From Haloferax prahovense DSM 18310 (GTDB lineage Archaea > Halobacteriota > Halobacteria > Halobacteriales > Haloferacaceae): 64,000 nt of DNA. The translations under genes were made by a program, and so were the position numbers. Where the stretch lies: positions 44,393 to 108,392 of the forward strand of contig NZ_AOLG01000013.1 of assembly GCF_000336815.1 (NCBI RefSeq), given 5' to 3'. Shown here piece by piece: positions 52,076 through 61,521 of the stretch (its first letter is position 1; each line of letters starts with the position of its first letter). The notes under the pieces were generated by a model, which saw only the letters and a program-made list of their open reading frames with translations, was not told the DNA's origin and ran no database searches.

Positions 52076-53044
52076 ATGTCGAGGAACTCAGACGGGACGA
52101 CATCCCGTTTCTCGTGGCTTCTCATCTACCTGAAGGGCGTCTGTATGGGTGCCGCCGACGCCGTGCCGGGCGTCTCGGGCGGCACCATCGCGCTCATCAC
52201 GGGCATCTACGAACGGCTCATCAGCGCGGTGACGGCCATCACGCCCGGCCGAATCAAGCGCGCTCTCGGCGTCGTCGTCCCGGGACGCCGGGCCGACGCA
52301 ATCGCGGCGATGCGCGAGGTCGATGTCGGCTTCCTGCTCGCGCTCGGCGCGGGCATCGCCACCGCCATCGTGACCGTGATGCGCGTGCTGCACATCGCGC
52401 TCAACGACGCGCCGGTCCCCACCTACGGCTTCTTCTTCGGGCTCATCGCCGCGTCGGCGGTCGTCCTGTACGCGCAGGTCTCGCTCGACGGCCCGCGGCA
52501 AATCGCGGCCGCCGTCACCGGGTTCGTCATCGCCTTCGTCGCCTCCGGCGGGAGCGGCGGCGCATTCGGGCACTCGCTCCCGGCGATTGCGGTCGCCGGC
52601 GGCATCGCCGTCAGCGCGATGATTCTCCCCGGCGTCTCGGGGTCGCTTCTCCTGTTGATTCTCGGCCAGTACGAGTACATGAACGCGGCGCTCAACACGT
52701 TCATCGACCGCCTCATCGACATCGCCGGCGGCGCATCGCTGTCGGTCATCGTCGAACCGGGGACGGTCGTCATCACGTTCATGCTCGGGGCGGTCGTCGG
52801 CCTGTTCAGCATCGCGCACGTCGTCCGCTGGGCGCTCGAACACCACCGCCGGGCGACATTGGCGTTCCTCGTGAGCCTCATCGTCGGGGCGCTCCGCGCC
52901 CCTGTCGTCGAGAGCACCAACGCTCTCGTCGACGCGGGCCGGTCGTGGTCGACCGAACTCTACGCCGCGTTCGCCGTGGCCGCGGTCGTCGGCGCGGCGG
53001 TCGTCCTACTCGTCGACCGGTACACGGGCATCATCGAATCCTGA
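52076..53044 (+). CDS. DUF368 membrane protein, candidate polyprenyl-phosphate translocase
   Basis: This 322-residue membrane protein has about eight hydrophobic segments. It carries the DUF368 hallmarks YLKGVCMGAADAVPGVSGGT near the N-terminus and MILPGVSGSLLLLILGQYEY in the middle, two related Pro-Gly-x-Ser-Gly segments. In bacteria DUF368 (PopT) proteins have been shown to return undecaprenyl phosphate across the membrane. Next to aglB the natural guess is recycling of dolichol phosphate released by AglB, which is inference. A GATATCC about 27 nt upstream predicts a leaderless message. Confidence 0.88.
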   Translation: MSRNSDGTTSRFSWLLIYLKGVCMGAADAVPGVSGGTIALITGIYERLISAVTAITPGRIKRALGVVVPGRRADAIAAMREVDVGFLLALGAGIATAIVTVMRVLHIALNDAPVPTYGFFFGLIAASAVVLYAQVSLDGPRQIAAAVTGFVIAFVASGGSGGAFGHSLPAIAVAGGIAVSAMILPGVSGSLLLLILGQYEYMNAALNTFIDRLIDIAGGASLSVIVEPGTVVITFMLGAVVGLFSIAHVVRWALEHHRRATLAFLVSLIVGALRAPVVESTNALVDAGRSWSTELYAAFAVAAVVGAAVVLLVDRYTGIIES

Positions 53045-53145
53045 GCGGGCCGTCGCGGCGGGTGGCCACGGCGACCCGGTGAGAAGGAAGTCGGCTGTCT
53101 GTTCGGACCGATACATTCACGGAGTCGTGCGGGCGGCGGCGAATC

Positions 53146-53301
53146 TCACTCGCGGGCGACGGCGATGTTACGAACCGACCCCCCGCAGTCGGGACATTTC
53201 GACAGGTGGGTCGCGCTGACCGTCCGCGTGCGACAGGAGCGACACTCGTAGTACCCCTCTGTCGGGTGATAGTCGTCGATGACTGAGTTATGCAATGCCA
53301 T
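53146..53301 (-). CDS. Small zinc-ribbon protein
   Basis: This 51-residue protein has two CxxC knuckles, YYECRSCRTRT and LSKCPDCGGSVRNIAV, forming a zinc ribbon of the rubrerythrin-like type common in haloarchaea. The start is uncertain: ATG 53301 gives MALHNSVIDDYHPTEG, and ATG 53316 adds MVKYT. The start region is embedded in a perfect inverted repeat (53298-53318). It may act in regulation or protein contacts; function unknown. Confidence 0.75.
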   Translation of the reverse strand: MALHNSVIDDYHPTEGYYECRSCRTRTVSATHLSKCPDCGGSVRNIAVARE

Positions 53302-53318
53302 GGTATATTTTACCATGG
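53298..53318. promoter_or_regulatory. 21-bp inverted repeat over the zinc-ribbon gene start
   Basis: CCATGGTA (53298-53305), a 5-nt TATTT spacer and TACCATGG (53311-53318) form a perfect 8-bp inverted repeat. It covers two possible start codons and a TATA-like sequence, which suits an operator. Confidence 0.5.
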
Positions 53319-53482
53319 TTTTCGTGGTAAGCGTTGTCCTGATATTCCCCAAATTACTCTAGTATGTTAATATTCTATGCCGTAGAAGAGCCCCGACCGA
53401 AAATAGAATCCGCATCAGAACACCGTACTGTTCAGTTCTGCCGGATTTCGGAGGACGGTGGCGCTTCACCGACCCCGCCGCG

Positions 53483-54037
53483 TCAGCGCCGGGCGACGCA
53501 GACAAACGTCTCGCGTCGGGTCTCGCCATGGGTGACCGTGAAGCCGACCGATTCGAGCGCGTCGACGGCGTCGCCGAGGCCGAACCGCTCGTCGAGCGGC
53601 GGCCCGTCCTCGCCCGAGCCGGATGTGGACCAATCGACCACGACCACGGTGCCGCCGGGGCGAACGACGCGGGCGAGTTCGGCGAGCGCGTCGTCGGTGG
53701 CGAACTCGTGGTAGGTCATCGTCGAGAACGCGGCGTCGAGGTGGTCGTCGTCGAACGGGAGGGTCGCCACGTCGGCCGTGACGAACTCGACGTTGTCGGG
53801 CGCACCCTTCTCGCGGTAGTAGTCGTGCATGACCTCCTGTACGTCCACGGCGTAGAGCGTGCCGACGTGGGGAGCGACCTCGTCGGTGAAAAAGCCGGTG
53901 CCGCTGCCGAGGTCGGTGACGACCCGGTCGGGAGCGACGCCGAGGTGCGAGAGCAGTTCCTCCCGGGAGACGAATCGGAACCGCGAGGGGTCGTCGAGTT
54001 TCGCCGCCCTGTCGGCGTCGAAGGTGTGAAAGCCCAT
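53483..54037 (-). CDS. Class I SAM-dependent methyltransferase
   Basis: This 184-residue protein has SAM-binding motif I VTDLGSGTGFFTDEVAP, motif II YAVDVQEVM, VTADVATLPFDDDHLDAAFSTMTYHEF and a late LARVVRPGGTVVVVDW, the pattern of UbiE/Methyltransf_11 proteins. The N-terminus FHTFDADRAAKLDDPSRFRFVSREEL resembles the start of small arsenite/UbiE-like methyltransferases. Substrate unknown. ATG 54037; frames reaching further upstream are shadows of the divergent gene. Confidence 0.87.
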   Translation of the reverse strand: MGFHTFDADRAAKLDDPSRFRFVSREELLSHLGVAPDRVVTDLGSGTGFFTDEVAPHVGTLYAVDVQEVMHDYYREKGAPDNVEFVTADVATLPFDDDHLDAAFSTMTYHEFATDDALAELARVVRPGGTVVVVDWSTSGSGEDGPPLDERFGLGDAVDALESVGFTVTHGETRRETFVCVARR

Positions 54038-54214
54038 GCGAATCACTCCGCACCCCGACCCGTAAGTCCCATCGGTTCCGGAAGACGCGTGTTCGTCGTG
54101 TGCACAACCGACCCGGTGGGTTCGCTCCGGTGGCGAGCGGTGCGGACCGGACGGGTCGACCGCGAAACTGCCGACGGCGATGGGCTTTTTTGCCCGGCAG
54201 TCAGTCTCACACGT

Positions 54215-54403
54215 ATGGAACCCCAACTTCGACGACCGACGCGACGCGTCTGCGAGCGCTGCGGTCGGGTGGAACGCTGGGACGACGACACCGCGACGTG
54301 GGTCGTCGCCGAAGAGGACGGCGAGAAACGGGTCGGAAGCCCCTACTGCATCCACGAGTGGGACATCAACGGCCGCTTCGCTCCCTTCGAAGAGCCGGCC
54401 TGA
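54215..54403 (+). CDS. HEWDING-motif small protein
   Basis: This 62-residue haloarchaeal protein has one CxxC pair (RVCERCGRVERWDDDTATWVV) and the conserved YCIHEWDINGRFAPFEE end. The Cys pair with the later Cys-x-His could bind zinc. The HEWDING sequence defines a haloarchaeal family; function unknown. A T-rich GGGCTTTTTTGCC lies about 30 nt upstream as TATA. Confidence 0.8.
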   Translation: MEPQLRRPTRRVCERCGRVERWDDDTATWVVAEEDGEKRVGSPYCIHEWDINGRFAPFEEPA

Positions 54404-54434
54404 GACGCCGACGAACTGCGCGCGCGGCCGGCGG

Positions 54435-55115
54435 CTACGCCGCGTCTTCTTCCCGGAGCGATTCGAGTACCGAGAGCGTGCCGTCCATGTACGACTGTTC
54501 GAGTACGGTGTCGGCGGCGTCCTTGGCCACGTCGTCCGCGTTGGCGACGGCGAACGACCGGCCGACGACGGCGAACGTCGAGGCGTCGTTGACGCTGTCG
54601 CCGACGGCGACGAAGTCCGCCGGGTCGTAGTCAATCGTCTCGCAGATGCGTTCGAGGCCGACGCCCTTCTCCACTCCCGGCGTCTTGATGTGGTAGGCGA
54701 AGCCGGTGTCGATGACTTCGAGGTCGAACTCGTCTGCGACTTCCCGGAGGAGCGCCTCGTCGGCGTCGAGACGAGCGATGAGTTCGGTCTCGCGCCAGCG
54801 GTTCGCGGTGTCAGCGGCGTCCCACCCGAGGTCGCCGCCGCGCGCGACGAACTCGTCGGCGGCGGCCTGCGCGGCCTCGCGGTCACCGGTGAACGTCACC
54901 TCGCCGTCGGCGAGGACGACCCCGCCATTCTCCGCGATGACGGTCTGCGGGAGGCCGAGGTAGTGACACAGCGAGACCGGGTAGGGAAACGCCTTGCCGG
55001 TGGCGAGGATGACGGGCGCGTCCCACGTCGGGAGCACCTCGAACGCGCGCGGGTCGAGGCGGCCCTGCGCGTCGGTGAGCGTCCCGTCGATGTCGAGTAC
55101 GAGCGGCGGAACCAT
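54435..55115 (-). CDS. pgp: Phosphoglycolate phosphatase, archaeal HAD-IIB type
   Basis: This 226-residue HAD phosphatase has motif I LVLDIDGTLTD, motif II ILATGK, a Lys in HIKTPGVEKGVGLERI and motif IV FVAVGDSVNDASTFAVV. Length and order match archaeal phosphoglycolate phosphatase (HAD-IIB, SPP-like). It removes phosphate from 2-phosphoglycolate, a by-product of DNA repair or oxygenation. Substrate is from family resemblance only. Confidence 0.85.
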   Translation of the reverse strand: MVPPLVLDIDGTLTDAQGRLDPRAFEVLPTWDAPVILATGKAFPYPVSLCHYLGLPQTVIAENGGVVLADGEVTFTGDREAAQAAADEFVARGGDLGWDAADTANRWRETELIARLDADEALLREVADEFDLEVIDTGFAYHIKTPGVEKGVGLERICETIDYDPADFVAVGDSVNDASTFAVVGRSFAVANADDVAKDAADTVLEQSYMDGTLSVLESLREEDAA

Positions 55116-55253
55116 ACCCGGAGTTGGGAGACGGGGGAAAAAGATTCAGCGGTCGGGGAGAAGCGCGCCGCAGGACGGCCCGAGCGGGTCGTCGCTCTCG
55201 CGGGTCACGAAGGTCCCGTTCTCGCAGGTCACGCAGGTCGTCGCCCCCTCGGC

Positions 55254-56456
55254 TCAGCGTTCGGCGTCGTCCAGTCCGCGGAACGCCAGCGTCGAGAAGT
55301 TCGGGATGGGCCGCGTCGCCGGCCGGCCCGGCCCGTCGGTGGAGTCGCAGTCCGAGACGCGGCGGACGATGCCGAGGTCAGAAAGCTCGTAGAGGACGCG
55401 CCGAATGGTCGCGGGCGACAGCGACACCCGCGGCGACGCGGCGATGTTCTCGGTCGCCGCCGAGACGGAGGCCGTCTCTTCGTCGTCGAGCGCGACGAAC
55501 GCCCGGAGGACGCGCCGGCGACTCTCGGGGAGCGCGAACACGCGGCCGAGCGAACAGCCGTCGTCGGGGACGGCGTCGATGCCGGCGCAGACGTACTCGG
55601 TGTCGAGGGCGTCCCCGCCGTCGGCGGCGGCGAGCGTCGCCGCCCCGTAGAGCGCCGAGAGCGCGTCGTGGGCGTCGCCGTCGGCCCACTCGGCCACCTC
55701 GCGCGTCGCCTCGTGCGGGAGCGCGTTTCGGGTGACGCCGTCCGAGGCGCGCGCGACGAGGATATCCACGAGGCTGTGGCGCTCGTAGGCCGGCACCGCG
55801 ATGGACGCCGCGTCGGTGGCGTCGGTCGCTCCGTCCCCGTCGTCGCGCTCGCTCGCGTCGCTTCGAGGGTCGCGGCCGACGGTGAGCACCGAGACGTGCG
55901 GCGATACCGACGAGAGCGTCTCGACCGCCGTCGCCGCGGGGTAGGTCTCCGGTTCGTCGACGTGGTCGACGGCGACGACCGCGTGTTCGTCGTGGGCGAC
56001 CCGGTCTGTGAGCCGCTCGCGAAGCGCCTCGACGCCGACGCCCTGCGATGGCACCGGCTCCTCGCAGAGCGCGTCGAGCGCCGCGTGGAGAAGCGCGAAC
56101 TCGGTCGAGGCGTCGCGGGAGTCGACGTAGGCGAAGGAGGTCGTCGGTGTGGCGGCGGTGCGCGTGGCGGTGTGGATGACCGACCGCTGAGAGGGGAGCG
56201 CGCTGGAGAGGTGCCCGAAGAGCGTCGCGACGACCGCCGACTTCCCGGCTCCCTTCGGTCCGTGGACGTGGGCGTCGGACGGCAGGTCGCCGTCGAACAC
56301 CGGGTCGAGGTGGTCGAGGATGCGTTCGAGCGTCGGCCCGCGGCCGGTCGGCTCGTCGGGGTGGACCGTCGGGTCGAGCGCGTTCAGGTCCCGGACGAGC
56401 CGCCGTCTCGTCCCGCCGCGGCGGCGTCGCCTGGTGATTCTGTCTTCGAGGCGCAT
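55254..56456 (-). CDS. Cdc6/Orc1-like AAA+ ATPase
   Basis: This protein of about 400 residues starts MRLEDRITRRRRRGG. The AAA+ domain has Walker A VHGPKGAGKSAVVATL and Walker B HAVVAVDHVDEP. A C-terminal winged-helix region follows (RRRVLRAFVALDDEE, LSPATIRRVLYELSDLGIVRRV). It resembles haloarchaeal Cdc6/Orc1 paralogs but with a divergent Walker B (VDHVDE rather than LDEID) and an Asp/Thr/Ala-rich insert near residue 240. It may be a non-initiator paralog. No origin-like repeats (ORBs) were seen beside it. An unusual Cys-rich open frame follows its stop (55146-55253). Confidence 0.75.
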   Translation of the reverse strand: MRLEDRITRRRRRGGTRRRLVRDLNALDPTVHPDEPTGRGPTLERILDHLDPVFDGDLPSDAHVHGPKGAGKSAVVATLFGHLSSALPSQRSVIHTATRTAATPTTSFAYVDSRDASTEFALLHAALDALCEEPVPSQGVGVEALRERLTDRVAHDEHAVVAVDHVDEPETYPAATAVETLSSVSPHVSVLTVGRDPRSDASERDDGDGATDATDAASIAVPAYERHSLVDILVARASDGVTRNALPHEATREVAEWADGDAHDALSALYGAATLAAADGGDALDTEYVCAGIDAVPDDGCSLGRVFALPESRRRVLRAFVALDDEETASVSAATENIAASPRVSLSPATIRRVLYELSDLGIVRRVSDCDSTDGPGRPATRPIPNFSTLAFRGLDDAER

Positions 56457-56811
56457 GGCGTGGAAAGTCCGTAGCAGACGGTATCCGGCGCACGCGTAAA
56501 AATCGACCACTACCGACATCTCCCCTGAGAAATGAGAACATGAAACACGAAAATCGGCCGTCCGGGGCGCTTCAAAGCCAGTTGAGAGGTTCGTTGCCGG
56601 CGGGATTCCCACACCGGACGTAACTAATAAGAACAATAATTTTGAATTATTGTCGTCGTTTCGAATAGGCGTAGAAACGCCGAGCTACGGTATTCTACGG
56701 CCAGTACGATGGCAATCCGGTCGCCGAAGTGGTCCGTTCCGTGAGACGAACGGGGGGCGAGACGAGTGAAGGTAAAATAAAGTGCCGTCGGTCCTACCTC
56801 ACGAAAGACAG
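56457..56811. promoter_or_regulatory. Intergenic region with 19-bp palindrome; glpA promoter
   Basis: 355 bp lie between the divergent Cdc6-like gene and glpA. CAATAATT, TTG, AATTATTG (56634-56652) is a perfect 8-bp inverted repeat in an AT-rich patch about 160 bp upstream of glpA. TAAAATAA (56773-56780) is the likely glpA TATA box, leaving a leader of about 9 nt. No gene is seen here. Confidence 0.55.
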
Positions 56812-58596
56812 ATGAAAAAATCGCCGAGCGTCCTCGTCATTGGCGGAGGGTCGACCGGCACGGGCATCGCGCGCGACCTCGCGATGCGCGGGCTGGACGT
56901 GACCCTCGTCGAGAAGGGGAATCTCACACACGGGACGACGGGGCGGATGCACGGACTCCTCCACAGCGGGGGCCGGTACGCGGTGTCGGACCAGCCGTCC
57001 GCCAAGGAGTGTATCGAGGAAAACCGGGTCCTGCGGCGAATCGCCGGCCACTGCGTCGAGATGACGGGCGGGCTGTTCGTCCAGCGCCCCGAGGACTCCG
57101 ACGAGTACTTCGAGAAGAAGCTGGAGGGCTGTCGCGAGTGCGGCATCCCCGCCGAGGTGCTGTCCGCCGAGGAGGCGCGCGAGATAGAGCCGTACCTCGC
57201 GAAGGACATCAAGCGCGCCATCAAGGTTCCGGACGGCGCGGTCGACCCGTTCCGCCTCTGCGTGGCGAACGCCGCGAGCGCCGTCGAACACGGCGCGCGC
57301 ATCGAGACGCACTCAGAGGTCACGGACGTGCTCGTCGAGGACGGCGAGGTCGTCGGCGTCGAGGTCACCCACCAGACCGGCACCGGGCCCTACGTCCACG
57401 GCGAACCCGGAGAAGTCGAGGAAATCCGCGCCGACTACGTCGTCAACGCGACGGGCGCGTGGGCCGGCCAAATCGGTGACCTCGCCGGCGTCGACGTGGA
57501 AGTCCGCCCGTCGAAGGGCGTCATGACCATCATGAACACCCGGCAGGTCGACACGGTCGTCAACCGCTGTCGGCCGAAGGGCGACGCCGACATCATCGTC
57601 CCGCACGAGACGACGTGCATCCTCGGGACGACCGACGAGGAGGTCGAGGACCCGGAGGACTACCCCGAGGAGGGCTGGGAGGTCGACCTGATGATAGAGA
57701 CGCTGTCGGAGCTCGTGCCCATGCTGGCCGAGGCGCGGACGATTCGCTCCTTCTGGGGCGTCCGTCCGCTGTACGAGCCGCCGGGCACCGGCACGGAGGA
57801 CCCGACGGACATCACCCGCGAGTTCTTCCTGCTCGACCACGACGACCGCGACGACCTGCCGGGCATGACGAGTATCGTCGGCGGCAAGCTCACGACCTAC
57901 CGGATGATGGCCGAGCAGATTTCGGACCACGTCTGCGAGAAGCTCGACGTGGAGGCCGAGTGCCGCACCGCCGACGTGCCGCTGCCGGGCAGCGAGGACT
58001 TCACCGTCCTCCGCGACTACATGGACGACTTCGGCCTGCGGTCGCCCATCGGCCGCCGGTCGGCCCAGCGGCTCGGCTCGCGCGCCGACGAGGTGCTCAA
58101 CAGCGTCGACCCCAACCCGGTCGTCTGCGAGTGCGAGGCCGTCACCCGCGCCGAGATTCAGGACTCTCTCGACACCGCGGGTACGGAGCTCAACTCCGTG
58201 CGCATCCAGACGCGCGCCTCGATGGGCAACTGTCAGGGCGCGATTTGCTGTCACCGGATGGCGAACGAACTCGCCCCCGAGTACGACGAGGAGACCATTC
58301 GCGCGTCCCTCGACGACCTCTACCAAGAGCGCTGGAAGGGCGAGCGCCACGCGATGTGGGGCACGCAGCTCTCACAGACCGCGCTGAAGCACATGCTCCA
58401 CGCGACGACGATGAACCGCGACGAGGACCCCGCGGCGGCCGACGCCGACATCGACTTCGCCGCCTTCGACGACGGCGGTGCCTCGGAGGGCGACGCCTCG
58501 GGCGTCGCGTCCGGCGGCGCGGTCGCGGACGGCGGCCGCGAGCGAACCGACCGCGCGGGCGACGACGCGCTCGGAGGTGCCGATGGCGATAACTGA
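56812..58596 (+). CDS. glpA: Anaerobic-type glycerol-3-phosphate dehydrogenase subunit A
   Basis: This 594-residue flavoprotein has the FAD-binding GxGxx[19 protein letters not shown] (about 7-24), the FAD-dehydrogenase signature segments and a C-terminal BFD-type [2Fe-2S]-binding region with Cys in [13 protein letters not shown] and [12 protein letters not shown]. It oxidises glycerol 3-phosphate to dihydroxyacetone phosphate. The last ~60 residues are a Gly/Asp/Ala-rich tail. It is the first gene of glpABC and overlaps glpB by 14 bp. Confidence 0.95.
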   Translation: MKKSPSVLVIGGGSTGTGIARDLAMRGLDVTLVEKGNLTHGTTGRMHGLLHSGGRYAVSDQPSAKECIEENRVLRRIAGHCVEMTGGLFVQRPEDSDEYFEKKLEGCRECGIPAEVLSAEEAREIEPYLAKDIKRAIKVPDGAVDPFRLCVANAASAVEHGARIETHSEVTDVLVEDGEVVGVEVTHQTGTGPYVHGEPGEVEEIRADYVVNATGAWAGQIGDLAGVDVEVRPSKGVMTIMNTRQVDTVVNRCRPKGDADIIVPHETTCILGTTDEEVEDPEDYPEEGWEVDLMIETLSELVPMLAEARTIRSFWGVRPLYEPPGTGTEDPTDITREFFLLDHDDRDDLPGMTSIVGGKLTTYRMMAEQISDHVCEKLDVEAECRTADVPLPGSEDFTVLRDYMDDFGLRSPIGRRSAQRLGSRADEVLNSVDPNPVVCECEAVTRAEIQDSLDTAGTELNSVRIQTRASMGNCQGAICCHRMANELAPEYDEETIRASLDDLYQERWKGERHAMWGTQLSQTALKHMLHATTMNRDEDPAAADADIDFAAFDDGGASEGDASGVASGGAVADGGRERTDRAGDDALGGADGDN

Positions 58597-59851
58597 CGAC
58601 GTGCTCGTCATCGGCGGCGGCATCGCCGCCTGCACGGCCGCGCTCTCGGCCGCGGAGACGGGCGCTCGCGTGCGCCTGCTCGCCCACAAGAAGAGCACGC
58701 TCCGGCAGGCCAGCGGCCTCGTCGACGTGCTCGGCTACGCCGGCGGCGACGGTCCACTCTCGGACCCCTCCGCCGGCCTCGACGCGCTCCCGGAGGGTCA
58801 CCCCTACCACGTCGTCGGCGAGGACGGCGTCCGCGCCGGCCTCCGCATCTTCGACGAGGCGGTCGGCGACGCCTACCGCGGCGGCCACACGGACTCGAAC
58901 GCGCTCGTGATGACCCACGGCGGCGCGGTGAAGCCGACCGCGCGCTACCCCGAGTCGGTCGCGCCCGGTCTCGCCAGTTCGTCCGGCGACATGCTCTTGG
59001 TCGGCTTTGCGGGCCTCACGGACTTCGACGCGCCCGTCGCGGCCGACCACCTGACGGCCGCCGGCGTGCCGTTTTCTGCCCGCGGCGTCACCGTCGAGTT
59101 CCCCAAGCGGTTCCGCGCCGACGCCAAGGTGACGCGGTTCGCCAAGGCACTCGACCGCGACGAGGAAGTCGACGGCGGCACGGTCCGCTCCGTCGTCGCC
59201 GACACGGTCGCCGAGAAACTGGACGGCGAGTCGCGCGTCGGCTTCCCCGCGATGCTCGGCGACGACCACGACGAGGACGTCCGCGCGGAGCTTTCGGACC
59301 GCCTCGGCGTCCCCGTCTTCGAGGTGCCGACCGGCCCGCCGAGCCTGCTCGGGCTCAAGCTCGAAGACATGCTGTTCGACGCGCTCGACGAGGCGGGCGT
59401 CCGCATCTCGGCGGGCAACCCGGCGGTCGACTTCGAGGCCGAAGACGGCCGCGTCGAGACGGTCATCGTCGACCAGAAGAGCCGGCCGACACCCTACTCG
59501 GCCGACCAGGTCGTCCTCGCCACGGGCGGCCTCGTCGGCAAGGGCCTCGACTCCGACCGAGAGTCGGTCACTGAGCCCGTCTTCGGCTGTCACGTCCCGC
59601 ACCCCGAGGACCGCTACGACTGGTCCGAACCCGAGGCGTTCGGCGACCACGCGTTCGCGCGCTTCGGCGTCGTCCCCGACGCCGAACTTCGACCGACCGA
59701 CGAAGACGGCGAACCGCACTTCGAGAACCTGCGCGCCGCGGGCGGCGTCGTCGGCGGTGCCGACGTGGCGCGCGAGAAATCCGCGAGCGGCGTCTCCTTG
59801 GCGACGGGTGCCGTCGCCGGCCGACTCGCGGGCGAGGAGGCAACCAGATGA
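58583..59851 (+). CDS. glpB: Anaerobic-type glycerol-3-phosphate dehydrogenase subunit B
   Basis: This 422-residue protein starts [18 protein letters not shown] with a dinucleotide-binding GxGxxA loop and continues with segments typical of GlpB ([14 protein letters not shown], a late [14 protein letters not shown]). It is the FMN-containing linker subunit that passes electrons from GlpA to GlpC. The start at 58583 lies inside the end of glpA; the longer frame upstream is the glpA shadow. It overlaps glpC by 4 bp. Confidence 0.92.
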   Translation: MAITDDVLVIGGGIAACTAALSAAETGARVRLLAHKKSTLRQASGLVDVLGYAGGDGPLSDPSAGLDALPEGHPYHVVGEDGVRAGLRIFDEAVGDAYRGGHTDSNALVMTHGGAVKPTARYPESVAPGLASSSGDMLLVGFAGLTDFDAPVAADHLTAAGVPFSARGVTVEFPKRFRADAKVTRFAKALDRDEEVDGGTVRSVVADTVAEKLDGESRVGFPAMLGDDHDEDVRAELSDRLGVPVFEVPTGPPSLLGLKLEDMLFDALDEAGVRISAGNPAVDFEAEDGRVETVIVDQKSRPTPYSADQVVLATGGLVGKGLDSDRESVTEPVFGCHVPHPEDRYDWSEPEAFGDHAFARFGVVPDAELRPTDEDGEPHFENLRAAGGVVGGADVAREKSASGVSLATGAVAGRLAGEEATR

Positions 59852-61158
59852 GTGACGCAGAATCCCCAGGCAACCCGACGCTGACCCCCGACGCACAGAC
59901 AGACGACTTCGAGGCCGTCGAGGTGTTCCCCGACAGCACCGACATGGACCTCCGACCGGGCGCGGACAACTGTTACAAGTGCACCGCCTGCGACGTGTCC
60001 TGCCCGGTCGCGGAAGTCGACGACGAGTTCCCCGGGCCGAAGTTCCAGGGCCCGGAGCAATGGCGGCTCAAGCGCAAGGAAGACGAGGCCGTCGACGACT
60101 CCATCATGTCGTGTTCGAACTGCATGCGCTGTGACGACGCCTGTCCCTCGGGCGTCCCGCTCAGCCAGATGCACAACACGGCCCGCGGCGAGTACGTCGA
60201 CGAGGAGATGGACAAGCTCTCGCGGGAGTACATCCGCAACCGCATCCTCGCCAACTACGGCACGCTCGCCCAGTTGGGCAGCATGTTCCCCCGGCTGGCG
60301 AACGCCGTCATGGGCAACTCGGTCGTCCAGCAGATAAACGAGAAGGTGCTCGGCATCACGGCCGAGCGCGACTTCCCCGAGTTCGCCACCCAGACGTTCC
60401 GCGAGTGGTGGAACGAACGCGGCGGCCCGCAGGTCCGCTCCGAGGAGAAGCGCGTCGCCTACTTCCACGGCTGTTACTCCAACTACAACACACCCGAGGT
60501 GGGCAAGGCGATGGTCCGCCTCTTCGAGTCGTTCGGCTACGAGGTCGTCGTCCCCAAACAGCGCTGTTCGGGGACGCCGATGTTCGCAAACGGCATGCTC
60601 GACGACGCAAAGCGCGCCGCCGGCATCAACGTCGAGAACTTCGCGGGGCTCATCCCCGAGGGCTACGACATCATCGCGTCGTGTACCTCCTGTTCGATGT
60701 CGCTCCGCCAGGAGTACCCCGAGCTGTTCGACATCGACGGCATCGAGGACCTCTCGGCGCACACCTACGAGGCGCTCGAGTACCTGCGCATCCACGAGGA
60801 CCTCGAAAGCGAGATTCGAGAAGCGTCCGTCGAGGACCAGTCGTTCGCGTACCACGCGCCGTGTCACGGCCGCAATCAGGGTCTCGACCGGCAGGCGGTC
60901 GAGCTGTTCCGCCAGCTCGACGGTGTCGACATCGAGGACGTGGGCGACTCCTGTTCCGGCATCTCCGGTACCTACGGCTGGAAGGAAGAGAAGTACGACA
61001 AGTCGATGCAGATCGGCGCGGACATGTTCGACCACATGGAGCACGCGCAGGGGAACGTCGGCATGACCGAGTGCCCCACCTGCTCGATGCAGATGGAGCA
61101 CGGAACGGGCTACGACATCAAACACCCGCTCCAGCTCCTCGAAGAGGCGTTGGTCTGA
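59848..61158 (+). CDS. glpC: Anaerobic-type glycerol-3-phosphate dehydrogenase subunit C
   Basis: This 436-residue iron-sulfur protein has two [4Fe-4S] motifs near the N-terminus (CYKCTACDVSCP and CSNCMRCDDACP). Later there are CCG-domain-type cysteines (HGCYSNYN, RCSGTPMF, SCTSCSMSLRQEYP, HGRNQG...DSCSGISGTYG, CPTCSMQM). It anchors the complex at the membrane and delivers electrons to the quinone pool. The initiation ATG overlaps the glpB stop (ATGA). Confidence 0.95.
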   Translation: MSDAESPGNPTLTPDAQTDDFEAVEVFPDSTDMDLRPGADNCYKCTACDVSCPVAEVDDEFPGPKFQGPEQWRLKRKEDEAVDDSIMSCSNCMRCDDACPSGVPLSQMHNTARGEYVDEEMDKLSREYIRNRILANYGTLAQLGSMFPRLANAVMGNSVVQQINEKVLGITAERDFPEFATQTFREWWNERGGPQVRSEEKRVAYFHGCYSNYNTPEVGKAMVRLFESFGYEVVVPKQRCSGTPMFANGMLDDAKRAAGINVENFAGLIPEGYDIIASCTSCSMSLRQEYPELFDIDGIEDLSAHTYEALEYLRIHEDLESEIREASVEDQSFAYHAPCHGRNQGLDRQAVELFRQLDGVDIEDVGDSCSGISGTYGWKEEKYDKSMQIGADMFDHMEHAQGNVGMTECPTCSMQMEHGTGYDIKHPLQLLEEALV

Positions 61159-61521
61159 CACGCGCGCACGGCTGACGAACGACTTCGTTCGAGCGCCGGA
61201 CCACTCGAACGCCGTCGCGCTCGGCGCGCGCGCCGATTCGACGGGGACTTTCCGGTGATTGTTGCTTGTTAATCACCGGATTTGTCCGTCGTTCGACCGA
61301 ATCGTCCGTTTTGTCCGCCCGATTCTGTCCTCGATTAAAACGGGTGAAATAGTGCCCGTGTGAAATAGTAGACGCCATATTCTGGTGTTTCAGACCTTGT
61401 AATGCAATTTCATTCTCCACAATATACAGGCCAGTAGTAAAGAAACATTTATCATATAATTTGTACACGTTTGTAGTGGTAGGACTCTCACACCGAGAGT
61501 TCGTATCGAGGTTGGTTAGAA
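61159..61521. promoter_or_regulatory. Intergenic region with two hairpins; glpK promoter
   Basis: 363 bp separate glpC from glpK. A perfect 10-bp inverted repeat (TCCGGTGATT 61251-61260 and AATCACCGGA 61271-61280, 10-nt loop) lies about 95 bp after the glpC stop and could terminate glpABC. ACATTTATC with CATATAAT (61445-61460) is the glpK TATA region. ACTCTC/ACACC/GAGAGT (61484-61500) forms a hairpin at the expected 5' end of the glpK leader, which is about 39 nt long. No gene was seen. Confidence 0.6.

Noticed and set aside
55254-56456. Replication origin next to the Cdc6-like gene
   Set aside because: No repeated ORB-type sequences or extended AT-rich unwinding region were seen; the single palindrome at 56634 is not enough.
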